DNA of 64,000 nucleotides from contig NZ_LGDD01000298.1 in NCBI RefSeq assembly GCF_001279695.1, forward strand, positions 1 to 64,000, read 5' to 3'. This document shows positions 25,090 through 32,563 of this stretch, piece by piece. The notes beneath the pieces were generated by a model, which saw nothing but the letters and a program-made list of their open reading frames with translations, made no database searches and was not told where the DNA came from. This DNA comes from Streptomyces sp. WM6378. GTDB taxonomy: Bacteria; Actinomycetota; Actinomycetes; Streptomycetales; Streptomycetaceae. A program made the translations under genes and the position numbers. Numbering within the stretch: position 1 is the first letter of the stretch; each line of letters opens with the position of its first letter.

Positions 25090-25122
25090 ACGACCCCCGC
25101 CGGGGGGGAGAGCGGGGGTCGT
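25090..25122. terminator. GC-rich hairpin upstream of the HAD gene
   Basis: ACGACCCCCGC pairs with GCGGGGGTCGT around an 11-nt loop. It lies upstream of genes on both strands, so it could be a leader structure or a stop for an unseen transcript. Confidence 0.45.
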
Positions 25123-25258
25123 CCCCACGGCCGACTCGGGGGGGGAGGAGTCGGACCGGGTTAGCACGGTCGCGAACGATCCGTGACTTCCATGGTGTAC
25201 CCGAGAGCCTTCTCAGGCAAACCCACGCGCCTCAGCTTACGCCGAATGGTGGGCGCCT

Positions 25259-26095
25259 ATGCTCGGGCTCGTGGAAAACCACTCGTTGCCGCGTACCGCC
25301 GCCTTCTTCGACTTGGACAAGACAGTCATTGCCAAGTCGTCGACGCTGACCTTCAGCAAGTCCTTCTATCAAGGAGGACTGATCAACCGCCGCGCCGTAC
25401 TGCGCACTGCGTACGCGCAGTTCGTATTCCTCGCCGGTGGCGCCGACCACGATCAGATGGAGCGGATGCGCGAGTATCTGTCCGCCCTCTGCAAGGGCTG
25501 GAACGTACAGCAGGTCAAGGAGATCGTCGCCGAGACCCTGCACGATCTGATCGACCCGATCATCTACGACGAGGCCGCCTCGCTCATCGAGGAGCACCAC
25601 GCCGCCGGCCGCGACGTGGTCATCGTGTCGACGTCCGGCGCCGAGGTCGTCGAGCCGATCGGCGAACTGCTCGGCGCGGACCGGGTGGTGGCCACCAGAA
25701 TGGTGGTCGGCGACGACGGCTGCTTCACGGGGGACGTCGAGTACTACGCCTATGGGCCGACCAAGGCCGAGGCCGTCAAGGAGTTGGCCGAGTCCGAGGG
25801 ATACGACCTGGCCCGCTGCTACGCCTACAGCGACTCGGCGACCGATGTCCCGATGCTGGAGTCGGTCGGCCACCCCTACGCCGTCAATCCGGACCGGGCG
25901 CTACGCCGCGAAGCGACCGCCCGGGAATGGCCGGTTCTCGTCTTCAATAAGCCGGTCAGCCTCAAGCAACGGCTGCCCGCCATCAAGATGCCGCCCCGCT
26001 CGGCGCTGCTGGTCGCGGCCGCGGTCGGCGCGGCCGCGGCGACCGCCGGTCTCGTCTGGTATGCCAGCCGCCGACGTGGCTGCGACTCTGCCTGA
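25259..26095 (+). CDS. HAD-IB (SerB-like) hydrolase with C-terminal membrane anchor
   Basis: A 278-aa haloacid-dehalogenase phosphatase of subfamily IB. The nucleophile motif is FFDLDKTVI near residue 17, motif II is VIVSTSG, the catalytic Lys is in GPTKAEAV and the acidic motif is YSDSATDVPML. The last 35 residues form one membrane helix (SALLVAAAVGAAAATAGLVWY) and a basic end. Orthologues are SCO3558 ('morphological differentiation-associated protein') and Rv3661. Substrate is not known; a lipid or phosphoserine-like ester is conceivable. A GTG four codons downstream is an alternative start. Confidence 0.88.
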   Translation: MLGLVENHSLPRTAAFFDLDKTVIAKSSTLTFSKSFYQGGLINRRAVLRTAYAQFVFLAGGADHDQMERMREYLSALCKGWNVQQVKEIVAETLHDLIDPIIYDEAASLIEEHHAAGRDVVIVSTSGAEVVEPIGELLGADRVVATRMVVGDDGCFTGDVEYYAYGPTKAEAVKELAESEGYDLARCYAYSDSATDVPMLESVGHPYAVNPDRALRREATAREWPVLVFNKPVSLKQRLPAIKMPPRSALLVAAAVGAAAATAGLVWYASRRRGCDSA

Positions 26096-26129
26096 GGCGT
26101 CGCGCAAACCTGCTCGAAGGGCGCGCCTG

Positions 26130-26470
26130 TCGAGCACACATGAAAGCAGACGTCCGTTTCGCCCCTATTTGAACCTAAAAGTAAAGAACTGTGGTGAGGG
26201 GTTTCGCTTCTCGCCGTACGGGAGTAGAAAGGACTCAACGGCCCGCGAGACCTGGGACATCCGAGAGGATCACCTTCTACGCAATAAAGGCCCCACGGAC
26301 CGAGCATGAACATCGAGCACCCACGCGACGTCGACCCGTCGATTACGGGCCAGCCGCACCAGGTGAACGGGCAGAGAATCCCGGCCTGATGGGCAACATT
26401 CGAGGACGCTTGGTAACACGGTGGACATGCCAGCGGCGGTATCGGACATCGATACCGCCGCAACCCTTTT
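26130..26470 (+). ncRNA. Candidate 6S-like / Ms1-type RNA locus (scr3559 position)
   Basis: The 457-bp gap between the HAD hydrolase and the Fic-like gene is where S. coelicolor carries the 6S-like RNA scr3559 and mycobacteria carry Ms1/MTS2823 (Rv3661-Rv3662c gap), an abundant RNA that binds core RNA polymerase. The gap holds no credible ORF and is markedly less GC-rich (around 26150-26290). Long-range pairing is visible: GTCCGT near 26152 with ACGGAC near 26294, CCTATT with AATAAAGG, and GTAGAA-GG near 26224 with CCTTCTAC near 26272. A perfect hairpin followed by CCCTTTT at 26433-26470 could end it. The exact ends, and the strand (taken from Rv3661 co-orientation), are inferred. Confidence 0.55.
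26433..26470 (+). terminator. Hairpin plus T-tract, probable end of the 6S-like RNA
   Basis: GCGGCGGTATCG pairs perfectly with CGATACCGCCGC (5-nt loop), followed by AACCCTTTT. Two further small inverted repeats follow at 26473-26487 (CGTAC/GTACG) and 26489-26503 (CTTCG/CGAAG). Confidence 0.6.
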
Positions 26471-26552
26471 CCCGTACGAAATGTACGACTTCGGTCCGCG
26501 AAGAACCGTGAACCGGGCGCCCGCCGCGAAACGATGGGGCCGGACGCTTCGC

Positions 26553-27371
26553 CTACGCGGCGCCGCGCTGGAGCGCCTCGCACACCGCCGTCGACTCGCG
26601 CACGCCCAGCTCGACCGCCTTGCCGCAGTGGGCGATCCAGGCCGCCATGCCCTGCGGGGTCCCCGAGGCGTAGCCGTCGAGCGCCGCCGCATAGGCCGCC
26701 CGCCCCAGCTCCGCATGGCCGACCTCGGCCGGGCAGATCGCCTTCGGGTCCAGGCCACTGCCGATCAGCACGATCCGCTCGGCGGTGCGCGCGACGAGTC
26801 CGTTGTGCGAGGTGAAGGGCCGCAGCGCGAGGAGTTCGCCGTGCACGATGGCGGCGGTCACCAGGGCCGGGGCCGAGCCACCCGCGATGATCAGCCGGGA
26901 GAGGCCTTCGAGGCGGCCGGCGACCTCGTCCGCCTCCGGCAGCGGGAGTTCGATGAGCGGCTCGTCGACGGCTTCGCCGCGCTGGCGCGGCCGGCCGACC
27001 GCGTCACTGGAGTCCGCGGCCGCGACCAGGTGCAGCCGGGCAAGCACCCGCAGGGGCGACTGGCGCCAGATGGACAGGAGTTGGCCCGCCTCGGCGGTCA
27101 GCCGCAGCGCGGCGCCGACGGTGCGCGCCTCGGGCTCGCTGCCGAAGTCGGTCCGCCGCCGCACCTCTTCGAGCGCCCAGTCCGCGCCGGACAGGGCGGC
27201 ACTGCCGCGGGCCCCGCGCAGCGCCGCTTCCGAAGTGATCTCGTTGCTGCGGCGCCGCATCACACGGTGCCCGTAGACCCGGTCCACAGCCTTGCGCATG
27301 GAGTCCACGGCGTCCGGGACGCCCGGCAGCCCACCGAGGGCGACAAGAGGGTCAGCGGCGTTCGTACTCAT
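26553..27371 (-). CDS. Fic-domain-like protein with degenerate active site
   Basis: A 272-aa helical protein, annotated as 'oxidoreductase' in older Streptomyces genomes (SCO3559-like, Rv3662c-like). Residues 177-200 read VHGELLALRPFTSHNGLVARTAERI, which lines up with the Fic motif HPFxDGNGRxxR. The catalytic His is replaced by Arg184 and the GNGR loop is only partly kept (HNGLVAR). AMP transfer is thus unlikely; a structural or binding role is more probable. The ATG has no Shine-Dalgarno on this strand. It is divergent from the CooC-like ATPase about 100 bp away. Confidence 0.75.
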   Translation of the reverse strand: MSTNAADPLVALGGLPGVPDAVDSMRKAVDRVYGHRVMRRRSNEITSEAALRGARGSAALSGADWALEEVRRRTDFGSEPEARTVGAALRLTAEAGQLLSIWRQSPLRVLARLHLVAAADSSDAVGRPRQRGEAVDEPLIELPLPEADEVAGRLEGLSRLIIAGGSAPALVTAAIVHGELLALRPFTSHNGLVARTAERIVLIGSGLDPKAICPAEVGHAELGRAAYAAALDGYASGTPQGMAAWIAHCGKAVELGVRESTAVCEALQRGAA

Positions 27372-27473
27372 AGGTAAGGAGGCTACGCGTCCACAAGCCG
27401 CGCCCCACCTTCGAGTGGTCTTCATCACTCGACATGCATACATACCGCCACCATGCAATTACCCTTGGTGAAC

Positions 27474-28472
27474 ATGAAGATCGCTTTCGTGGGGAAGGGC
27501 GGCAGCGGCAAAACCACGCTGTCCTCGCTCTTCATCCGTCACCTCACCGCCAACGAGGCCGCCGTCGTCGCGGTCGACGCCGACATCAACCAGCACCTCG
27601 GGGCCGCGCTCGGGCTCGACGAGGAGGAGGCCGCGGCCCTGCCCGCGATGGGCGCGCACCTTCCGCTCATCAAGGAGTACCTGCGCGGCACCAACCCGCG
27701 GATCGCCTCCACCGAAACGATGATCAAGACGACACCGCCGGGCCACGGCTCCCGGCTGCTCAGGGTGCGCGAGGCGAACCCGGTGTACGAGGCGTGCGCG
27801 CGCCGGGTCGTCCTCGACGACGGGGACATCCGGCTGATGGCGACCGGCCCGTTCACCGAGTCCGACCTGGGCGTCGCCTGCTACCACTCGAAGGTCGGCG
27901 CGGTCGAACTGTGCCTGAACCACCTGGTGGACGGGGTGGACGAGTACGTCGTCGTCGACATGACCGCGGGGTCGGACTCGTTCGCCTCCGGCATGTTCAC
28001 GCGCTTCGACATGACCTTCCTGGTGGCCGAGCCGACCCGGAAGGGAGTCTCCGTCTACCGCCAGTACAAGGAGTACGCCCGGGACTACGGAGTCGCGCTC
28101 AAGGTCGTCGGCAACAAGGTGCAGGGCCAGGACGACGTGGACTTCCTTCGCGCCGAGGTCGGCGACGACCTCCTGGTGACGGTGGGCCACTCCGACTGGG
28201 TCCGCGCCATGGAGAAGGGCCGTCCGCCCCGCTTCGAGCTCCTGGAGGCCGACAACCGGCTCGCCCTGCAGACGCTCCAGAACGCGGCGGACGATTCGTA
28301 CGAAAACCGGGACTGGGGGCGCTACACGCGGCAGATGGTGCACTTCCATCTGAAGAACGCGGAGAGCTGGGGCAACGCGAAGACCGGGGCCGACCTGGCC
28401 GCGCAGGTCGACCCCGCCTTCGTGCTGAGCGAGGGGCTGATCGCCGACGTCAGTGAGCCGCAGCCTGCCTGA
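27474..28472 (+). CDS. CooC/MinD-type P-loop ATPase
   Basis: A 332-aa SIMIBI ATPase. The deviant Walker A GKGGSGKTTLSS is at 6-17, switch I DADINQHLGAALG follows, and a Walker B-like VVVDMTAGSDSF is near residue 165. CooC relatives insert nickel into CO dehydrogenase, but no such enzyme is nearby, so the client is unknown. The start MKIAFVGKGG is the normal family N-terminus; an ATG seven codons upstream is also possible. Its 3' end overlaps the convergent deacetylase gene by 23 bp. Confidence 0.82.
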   Translation: MKIAFVGKGGSGKTTLSSLFIRHLTANEAAVVAVDADINQHLGAALGLDEEEAAALPAMGAHLPLIKEYLRGTNPRIASTETMIKTTPPGHGSRLLRVREANPVYEACARRVVLDDGDIRLMATGPFTESDLGVACYHSKVGAVELCLNHLVDGVDEYVVVDMTAGSDSFASGMFTRFDMTFLVAEPTRKGVSVYRQYKEYARDYGVALKVVGNKVQGQDDVDFLRAEVGDDLLVTVGHSDWVRAMEKGRPPRFELLEADNRLALQTLQNAADDSYENRDWGRYTRQMVHFHLKNAESWGNAKTGADLAAQVDPAFVLSEGLIADVSEPQPA

Positions 28473-29751
28473 CGGCGGGCTCGGGCACCGCGGGCTTCAG
28501 CGGGGCGAGGGGCGTCGCGGGGGCGGCGGGCCGGGCGGCCTCCAGGGCTGCCCAGCCGCCCTTGGGCGCCTCGCCGACCTTCAGCGAGTTGAACTTGGCG
28601 AGCACGGCCGGGTCCTGGGCGTCCAGCCAGTCGGCGAGCTCCCGGAACGAGACGCACTGGACGTCGCTCTTCACGCACACCGTCCGGATGGTGTCCTCGA
28701 CGGCGCGCATGTAGGCGCCGCCGTTCCAGGACTCGAAGTGGTTGCCGATGATCAGCGGGGCGCGGTTGCCCTCGTAGGAGCGGACGAAGGCCTGGAGGAG
28801 GCCGTCGCGCATCTGGTTGCCCCAGTACTCGTGCTGATCGGCGTCACCGGTCATCGCGTTGGACTGGTTCATGTAGAAGTTGTAGTCCATGGACAGCGTC
28901 TCGAAGCCGCGGCCCGGTACCGGCACCAGCTGCATCGACAGGTCCCAGACGCCGTTGTCGTTCTTCTTCGGCCACACCTGGTCGTTGACGGCGCTGGTGT
29001 CGTAGCGGAAGCCCAACTGGCCGGCGGCCGCCACGAAGTTCTTGCGTCCCTCCAGACACGGGGTGCGGCCGCCGATGAGCTCCTTGTCGTAGTCGAACGG
29101 GAGCGGTGCCTCCGCCTTCATGCCGGAGTTCGTCTTCCAGTTCTTCACAAAGGACTTGGCCTGCGCGATCTCGCTCTTCCACTCGTCCACCGACCAGGTG
29201 CCGACGCCGCCCTCGGGCCCGCAGAAGTGGCCGTTGAAGTGGGTGCCGATCTCGTTGCCCTCCCGCCACGCGGCGCGCAGCTGGGTCACGGTGTCCCTGA
29301 TGCCCTTGTCGTCATTGAAACCGATGTCGGACAGGCCCGCGGAGTGCTTGGGCGCGGTGTACAGGCTCGCCTTGGCATCGGGCAGCAAGTACACGCCGCT
29401 CAGGAAGTACGTCATGGTCGCGTTGGACTCCTTGGCGACCTGGCGGAAGTGCGAGAAGAGCTTCTGGCTGTCCTCGCCGGCGCCGTCCCAGGAGAACACC
29501 ACGAACTGCGGCGGCTGCTGCCCCGGTTTCAGCTTCTGGGCCTTGAGCAGGTGCGGCTGGGGTCCGGTGTACGCGGTGGAGCCGTCCCCGATCAGATGGG
29601 GCGCGAGGTTGGGGGCGGCGGCTCCCTGCCCGCCGGGGGCACCCGGCTTGGCCGGGCCGGGAGCCGAGGAGCAGCCCGCGGCTCCGACGGCCAGGGCCGC
29701 GGCGATGACACCGACAGCGACCCTCTTGGTGGCGTGCGTGGCGGCGATCAT
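28450..29751 (-). CDS. Polysaccharide deacetylase-like lipoprotein
   Basis: A 433-aa exported protein. The signal peptide ends in GAAGC (lipidated at Cys27), then a Pro/Gly linker. A NodB-like domain has VVFSWDGAGED as motif 1, IGTHFNGHFCG as the HxxxH metal motif, and late-domain NHFESWNGG. This suggests a metal-dependent deacetylase of cell-wall or surface polysaccharide. The C-terminus is an Ala/Pro-rich tail. GAGGTGGG lies upstream of the ATG. Confidence 0.82.
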   Translation of the reverse strand: MIAATHATKRVAVGVIAAALAVGAAGCSSAPGPAKPGAPGGQGAAAPNLAPHLIGDGSTAYTGPQPHLLKAQKLKPGQQPPQFVVFSWDGAGEDSQKLFSHFRQVAKESNATMTYFLSGVYLLPDAKASLYTAPKHSAGLSDIGFNDDKGIRDTVTQLRAAWREGNEIGTHFNGHFCGPEGGVGTWSVDEWKSEIAQAKSFVKNWKTNSGMKAEAPLPFDYDKELIGGRTPCLEGRKNFVAAAGQLGFRYDTSAVNDQVWPKKNDNGVWDLSMQLVPVPGRGFETLSMDYNFYMNQSNAMTGDADQHEYWGNQMRDGLLQAFVRSYEGNRAPLIIGNHFESWNGGAYMRAVEDTIRTVCVKSDVQCVSFRELADWLDAQDPAVLAKFNSLKVGEAPKGGWAALEAARPAAPATPLAPLKPAVPEPAVRQAAAH

Positions 29752-30032
29752 CCGCCCACCTCTTTCTTGCGGTCATGTGATGTGAATGCCGTCACGGCGC
29801 CGCAAAAGTCGCACGCAGACCGAGGACCGAAGGAACGACAAGCCGTACGAAAACCAGATTATTCACCCTTGAGAATGAATCATTGGGCCATTTGCCCTAA
29901 ATGAGGAGTAAGCAGCTTTACTCTGCATTACGATTCGTTTACCGAGAGTTGAGAATCCCGCCGCTGCACTGCCGTGACCCACGGCCGCGACCCCACGTTC
30001 CGCGACCGCGCTGCCCCGGAGGAGACGGGAAC
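29752..30032. promoter_or_regulatory. Divergent promoter region of the deacetylase and SulP-CA genes
   Basis: A 281-bp gap that is AT-richer at 29850-29950 and must hold promoters for both flanking genes. It contains an 11-bp AATGA/TCATT palindrome (29874-29884). No certain boxes were found. Confidence 0.4.
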
Positions 30033-32357
30033 ATGCCTGCTTGCGTACCCACTCGCGCCAAGACCCCAGCTCGCACGCCTCGCATCCGGCGACCGCACCA
30101 GCCGCCTCCCTCCGGAGACGGGCCCCGGCGCCACCGCTTCCAGATCAAGGGCGCCGACCTGTCGGCGTCCATCACCGTCTTCCTGCTCGCCGTCCCGATG
30201 TCACTCGGCCTCGCCGTCGCCATCGACGCGCCGCTGGAGGCCGGCCTCATCGCGGCCGGCGTCGGCGGCATCGTCGCCGGGCTGCTCGGCGGCTCGCCCC
30301 TGCTCGTCAGCGGGCCGTCCGCCGGACTGACCGTGGTGTCCGCAGAGTTGATCCAGACATACGGCTGGCGCACCAGCTGCGCCATCACCGTGTGCGCGGG
30401 CCTGCTCCAAGTCGCCCTGGGCTCACTGAAGACGGCCCGCTCCGCCCTCGCGGTCAGCCCCGCCATCGTGCACGGCACCCTCGCCGGCATCGGGGCCGCC
30501 ATCGCGCTCGCCCAGCTCCACATCGTCCTCGGCGGCTCCCCGCAGAGCTCGGTAGTGGACAACGCCCTTGCACTGCCCGAGCAGTTGGCCCAGGTCGGCC
30601 CCGCAGCGCCCCTCATCGGCGCGCTGACCATCGCTGTACTCCTGCTGTGGACACGCGTTCCCGGGCGGATCGGAAAAGCCCTGCGCCGGATCCCCGCCGC
30701 GCTCGCCTGCGTGGTGGTCGCCACCGGCGTGGCCGCGCTCGCCGCGCCGCACATCGCCCGGGTCGACCTGCCCTCCTGGGGCACGCACGTGCTGCCCGAG
30801 CTGCCGCACGGACCGGTGCTCGGGCTCGCCGCCGCCGTGCTCACCGTGACGCTGGTCGCCAGCCTGGAGTCGCTGCTCTCCTCGGTCGCCGTGGACCGGC
30901 TGGCGTCCGAACGGCCGGGCACCACGGCCCCGGCGCGCGCCGACCTCGACCGCGAGCTGCGCGGCCAGGGCATCGCCAACGCCGTCTCCGGGCTGCTCGG
31001 CGGGATGCCCGTCTCGGGCGGCGCGGTGCGGGGCAGCGCCAACGTCCGGGCGGGCGCGACCGGCCGCGCCTCGACCGTGCTGCACGGCGTGTGGGTGCTG
31101 CTCGCGGCCGGGCTGCTCGTGTCCGTACTGGAGTGGATCCCGCTGGCCGCGCTGGCCGCGCTCGTCATGATGGTCGGCATCCAGATGGTCAACTTCGCGC
31201 ACATCCGCAACGTCCACAAACACCGCGAATTCCTGGTTTACGTGGCTTCCGTCGGCGGAGTGCTCGTTCTGGGCGTGCTGCAAGGGGTGGTCCTGGGGAT
31301 CGCGGTGGCCGTGGCCGTCGCACTGCACCGACTGGCCCGTACCCGGATCACCGCCCAGGAGGAGGCCGACGGCACGTATCTGGTGCGCGCCCGCGGCCAG
31401 TTGACGTTCCTCGCCGTGCCCCGGCTGACCCGGGCGCTCGGCCATGTCCCCCAAGGGGCCGACGCCATCGTGGAGTTGGACGGGTCGTTCATGGACCACG
31501 CCGCCTTCGAGGCGCTGCAGAGCTGGCAGGCCGCGCACCACGCGCGCGGCGGGACCGTACGCGTCACCGGGCGCGCCGGCGGCAGGATCGCCGAGCCCGT
31601 CTCCGCCGCGCACACCTGCTGTCGCCCCTGGACGCCGTGGCACAACCACCACTGCCACGATCAGCCGCCACAGCGCACCCACGGGCACCAACTGGCCAGC
31701 GGGCTCAGCTCGTTCCAGCGCAACACCGCACCCCTGGTGCGCGACGAGCTGGCCCGGCTCGCCCGCGAGGGCCAGCGGCCGCAGCAGCTCTTCATCACCT
31801 GCGCGGACTCCCGCCTCGTCACCAGCATGATCACCTCCAGCGGTCCGGGCGATCTGTTCACCGTGCGCAACATCGGCAACCTGGTGCCGCCGCCGGGCGC
31901 GGAAGGCGCCGACGACTCGGTCGCGGCGGCCATCGAGTACGCCGTGGACATCCTCCGGGTCCAGTCGATCACCGTGTGCGGGCACTCCGGCTGCGGCGCC
32001 ATGCAGGCGCTGCTCAACACCGGGCCCGGGGCGCCGACGACGCCGCTGCACCGCTGGCTGCGGTACGGCAGGCCGAGCGTGGAGCGGATGGCGAGCCGGC
32101 GGCACTCCTGGGCCCGGATCGCCGGGCGGCTGCCCGCCGACGCCGTGGAACAGCTCTGTCTGACCAATGTCGTCCAGCAGTTGGACCATCTGCGCCGGCA
32201 CGAATCGGTGGCCCGCGCGCTGGCGGCCGGCACCCTCGCCCTGCACGGCATGTACTTCCACGTCGGCGAGGCGCAGGCGTATCTGCTCGCCCCGGACGAC
32301 CACGCGGAAGTCTTCGAGGGCGTCGGCGTCAACCTCCTGGAGGACACGCACGCCTGA
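30033..32357 (+). CDS. SulP anion transporter fused to beta-carbonic anhydrase
   Basis: A 774-aa fusion. Residues about 45-440 are a SulP transporter (12 or more helices; TVFLLAVPMSLGLAVAIDAPL, GGSPLLVSGPSAGLTV). A weak STAS-like domain follows at about 445-515. The rest is a beta-carbonic anhydrase with zinc ligands in ITCADSRL (near 589) and CGHSGCGAM (near 649). The likely role is uptake of bicarbonate (or another anion) with local CO2/HCO3- conversion. The ATG has GGAGGAGA nine bases upstream; the frame extends 44 codons further without support. A terminator follows. Confidence 0.92.
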   Translation: MPACVPTRAKTPARTPRIRRPHQPPPSGDGPRRHRFQIKGADLSASITVFLLAVPMSLGLAVAIDAPLEAGLIAAGVGGIVAGLLGGSPLLVSGPSAGLTVVSAELIQTYGWRTSCAITVCAGLLQVALGSLKTARSALAVSPAIVHGTLAGIGAAIALAQLHIVLGGSPQSSVVDNALALPEQLAQVGPAAPLIGALTIAVLLLWTRVPGRIGKALRRIPAALACVVVATGVAALAAPHIARVDLPSWGTHVLPELPHGPVLGLAAAVLTVTLVASLESLLSSVAVDRLASERPGTTAPARADLDRELRGQGIANAVSGLLGGMPVSGGAVRGSANVRAGATGRASTVLHGVWVLLAAGLLVSVLEWIPLAALAALVMMVGIQMVNFAHIRNVHKHREFLVYVASVGGVLVLGVLQGVVLGIAVAVAVALHRLARTRITAQEEADGTYLVRARGQLTFLAVPRLTRALGHVPQGADAIVELDGSFMDHAAFEALQSWQAAHHARGGTVRVTGRAGGRIAEPVSAAHTCCRPWTPWHNHHCHDQPPQRTHGHQLASGLSSFQRNTAPLVRDELARLAREGQRPQQLFITCADSRLVTSMITSSGPGDLFTVRNIGNLVPPPGAEGADDSVAAAIEYAVDILRVQSITVCGHSGCGAMQALLNTGPGAPTTPLHRWLRYGRPSVERMASRRHSWARIAGRLPADAVEQLCLTNVVQQLDHLRRHESVARALAAGTLALHGMYFHVGEAQAYLLAPDDHAEVFEGVGVNLLEDTHA

Positions 32358-32378
32358 ACCTGCCGCCTCCTCAAGGAC

Positions 32379-32426
32379 GTACGGCCTCTCCTGACCGGCC
32401 TCCCGCCGCCGCAGGAGAGGCCGTAC
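32379..32426 (+). terminator. Terminator after the SulP-CA gene
   Basis: A perfect 15-bp stem GTACGGCCTCTCCTG/CAGGAGAGGCCGTAC with an 18-nt loop begins about 20 bp past the stop codon. Confidence 0.75.
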
Positions 32427-32563
32427 GCGTGCCGCGCCGATGCCCAGCGAGGCCTACAGGTCTAAACCAATTCCCTGGAAGCTCTTGTCACCCGGCCTTT
32501 GGCCTGATGAGCTATGGCCCGGGACACATAGGCACATAGGACGCCCTGGGAAAGGGAGATGTC

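Larger units (their letters stand above)
24814..25258. promoter_or_regulatory. Divergent promoter region of the ssd-tad operon and the HAD hydrolase
   Basis: A 445-bp gene-free stretch. The part at about 24850-24970 is clearly AT-richer than the genome. It contains the palindrome TTGATCAA (24903-24910), a perfect Streptomyces-type DnaA box at 24915-24923, and a G/C hairpin at 25090-25122. I could not fix -10/-35 boxes. Confidence 0.55.

Noticed and set aside
29874..29884. AATGAATCATT palindrome as a Fur/Zur site
   Set aside because: The symmetry does not extend beyond 11 bp and the flanks do not match Zur or Fur boxes of Streptomyces. The neighbouring genes are not metal uptake genes.
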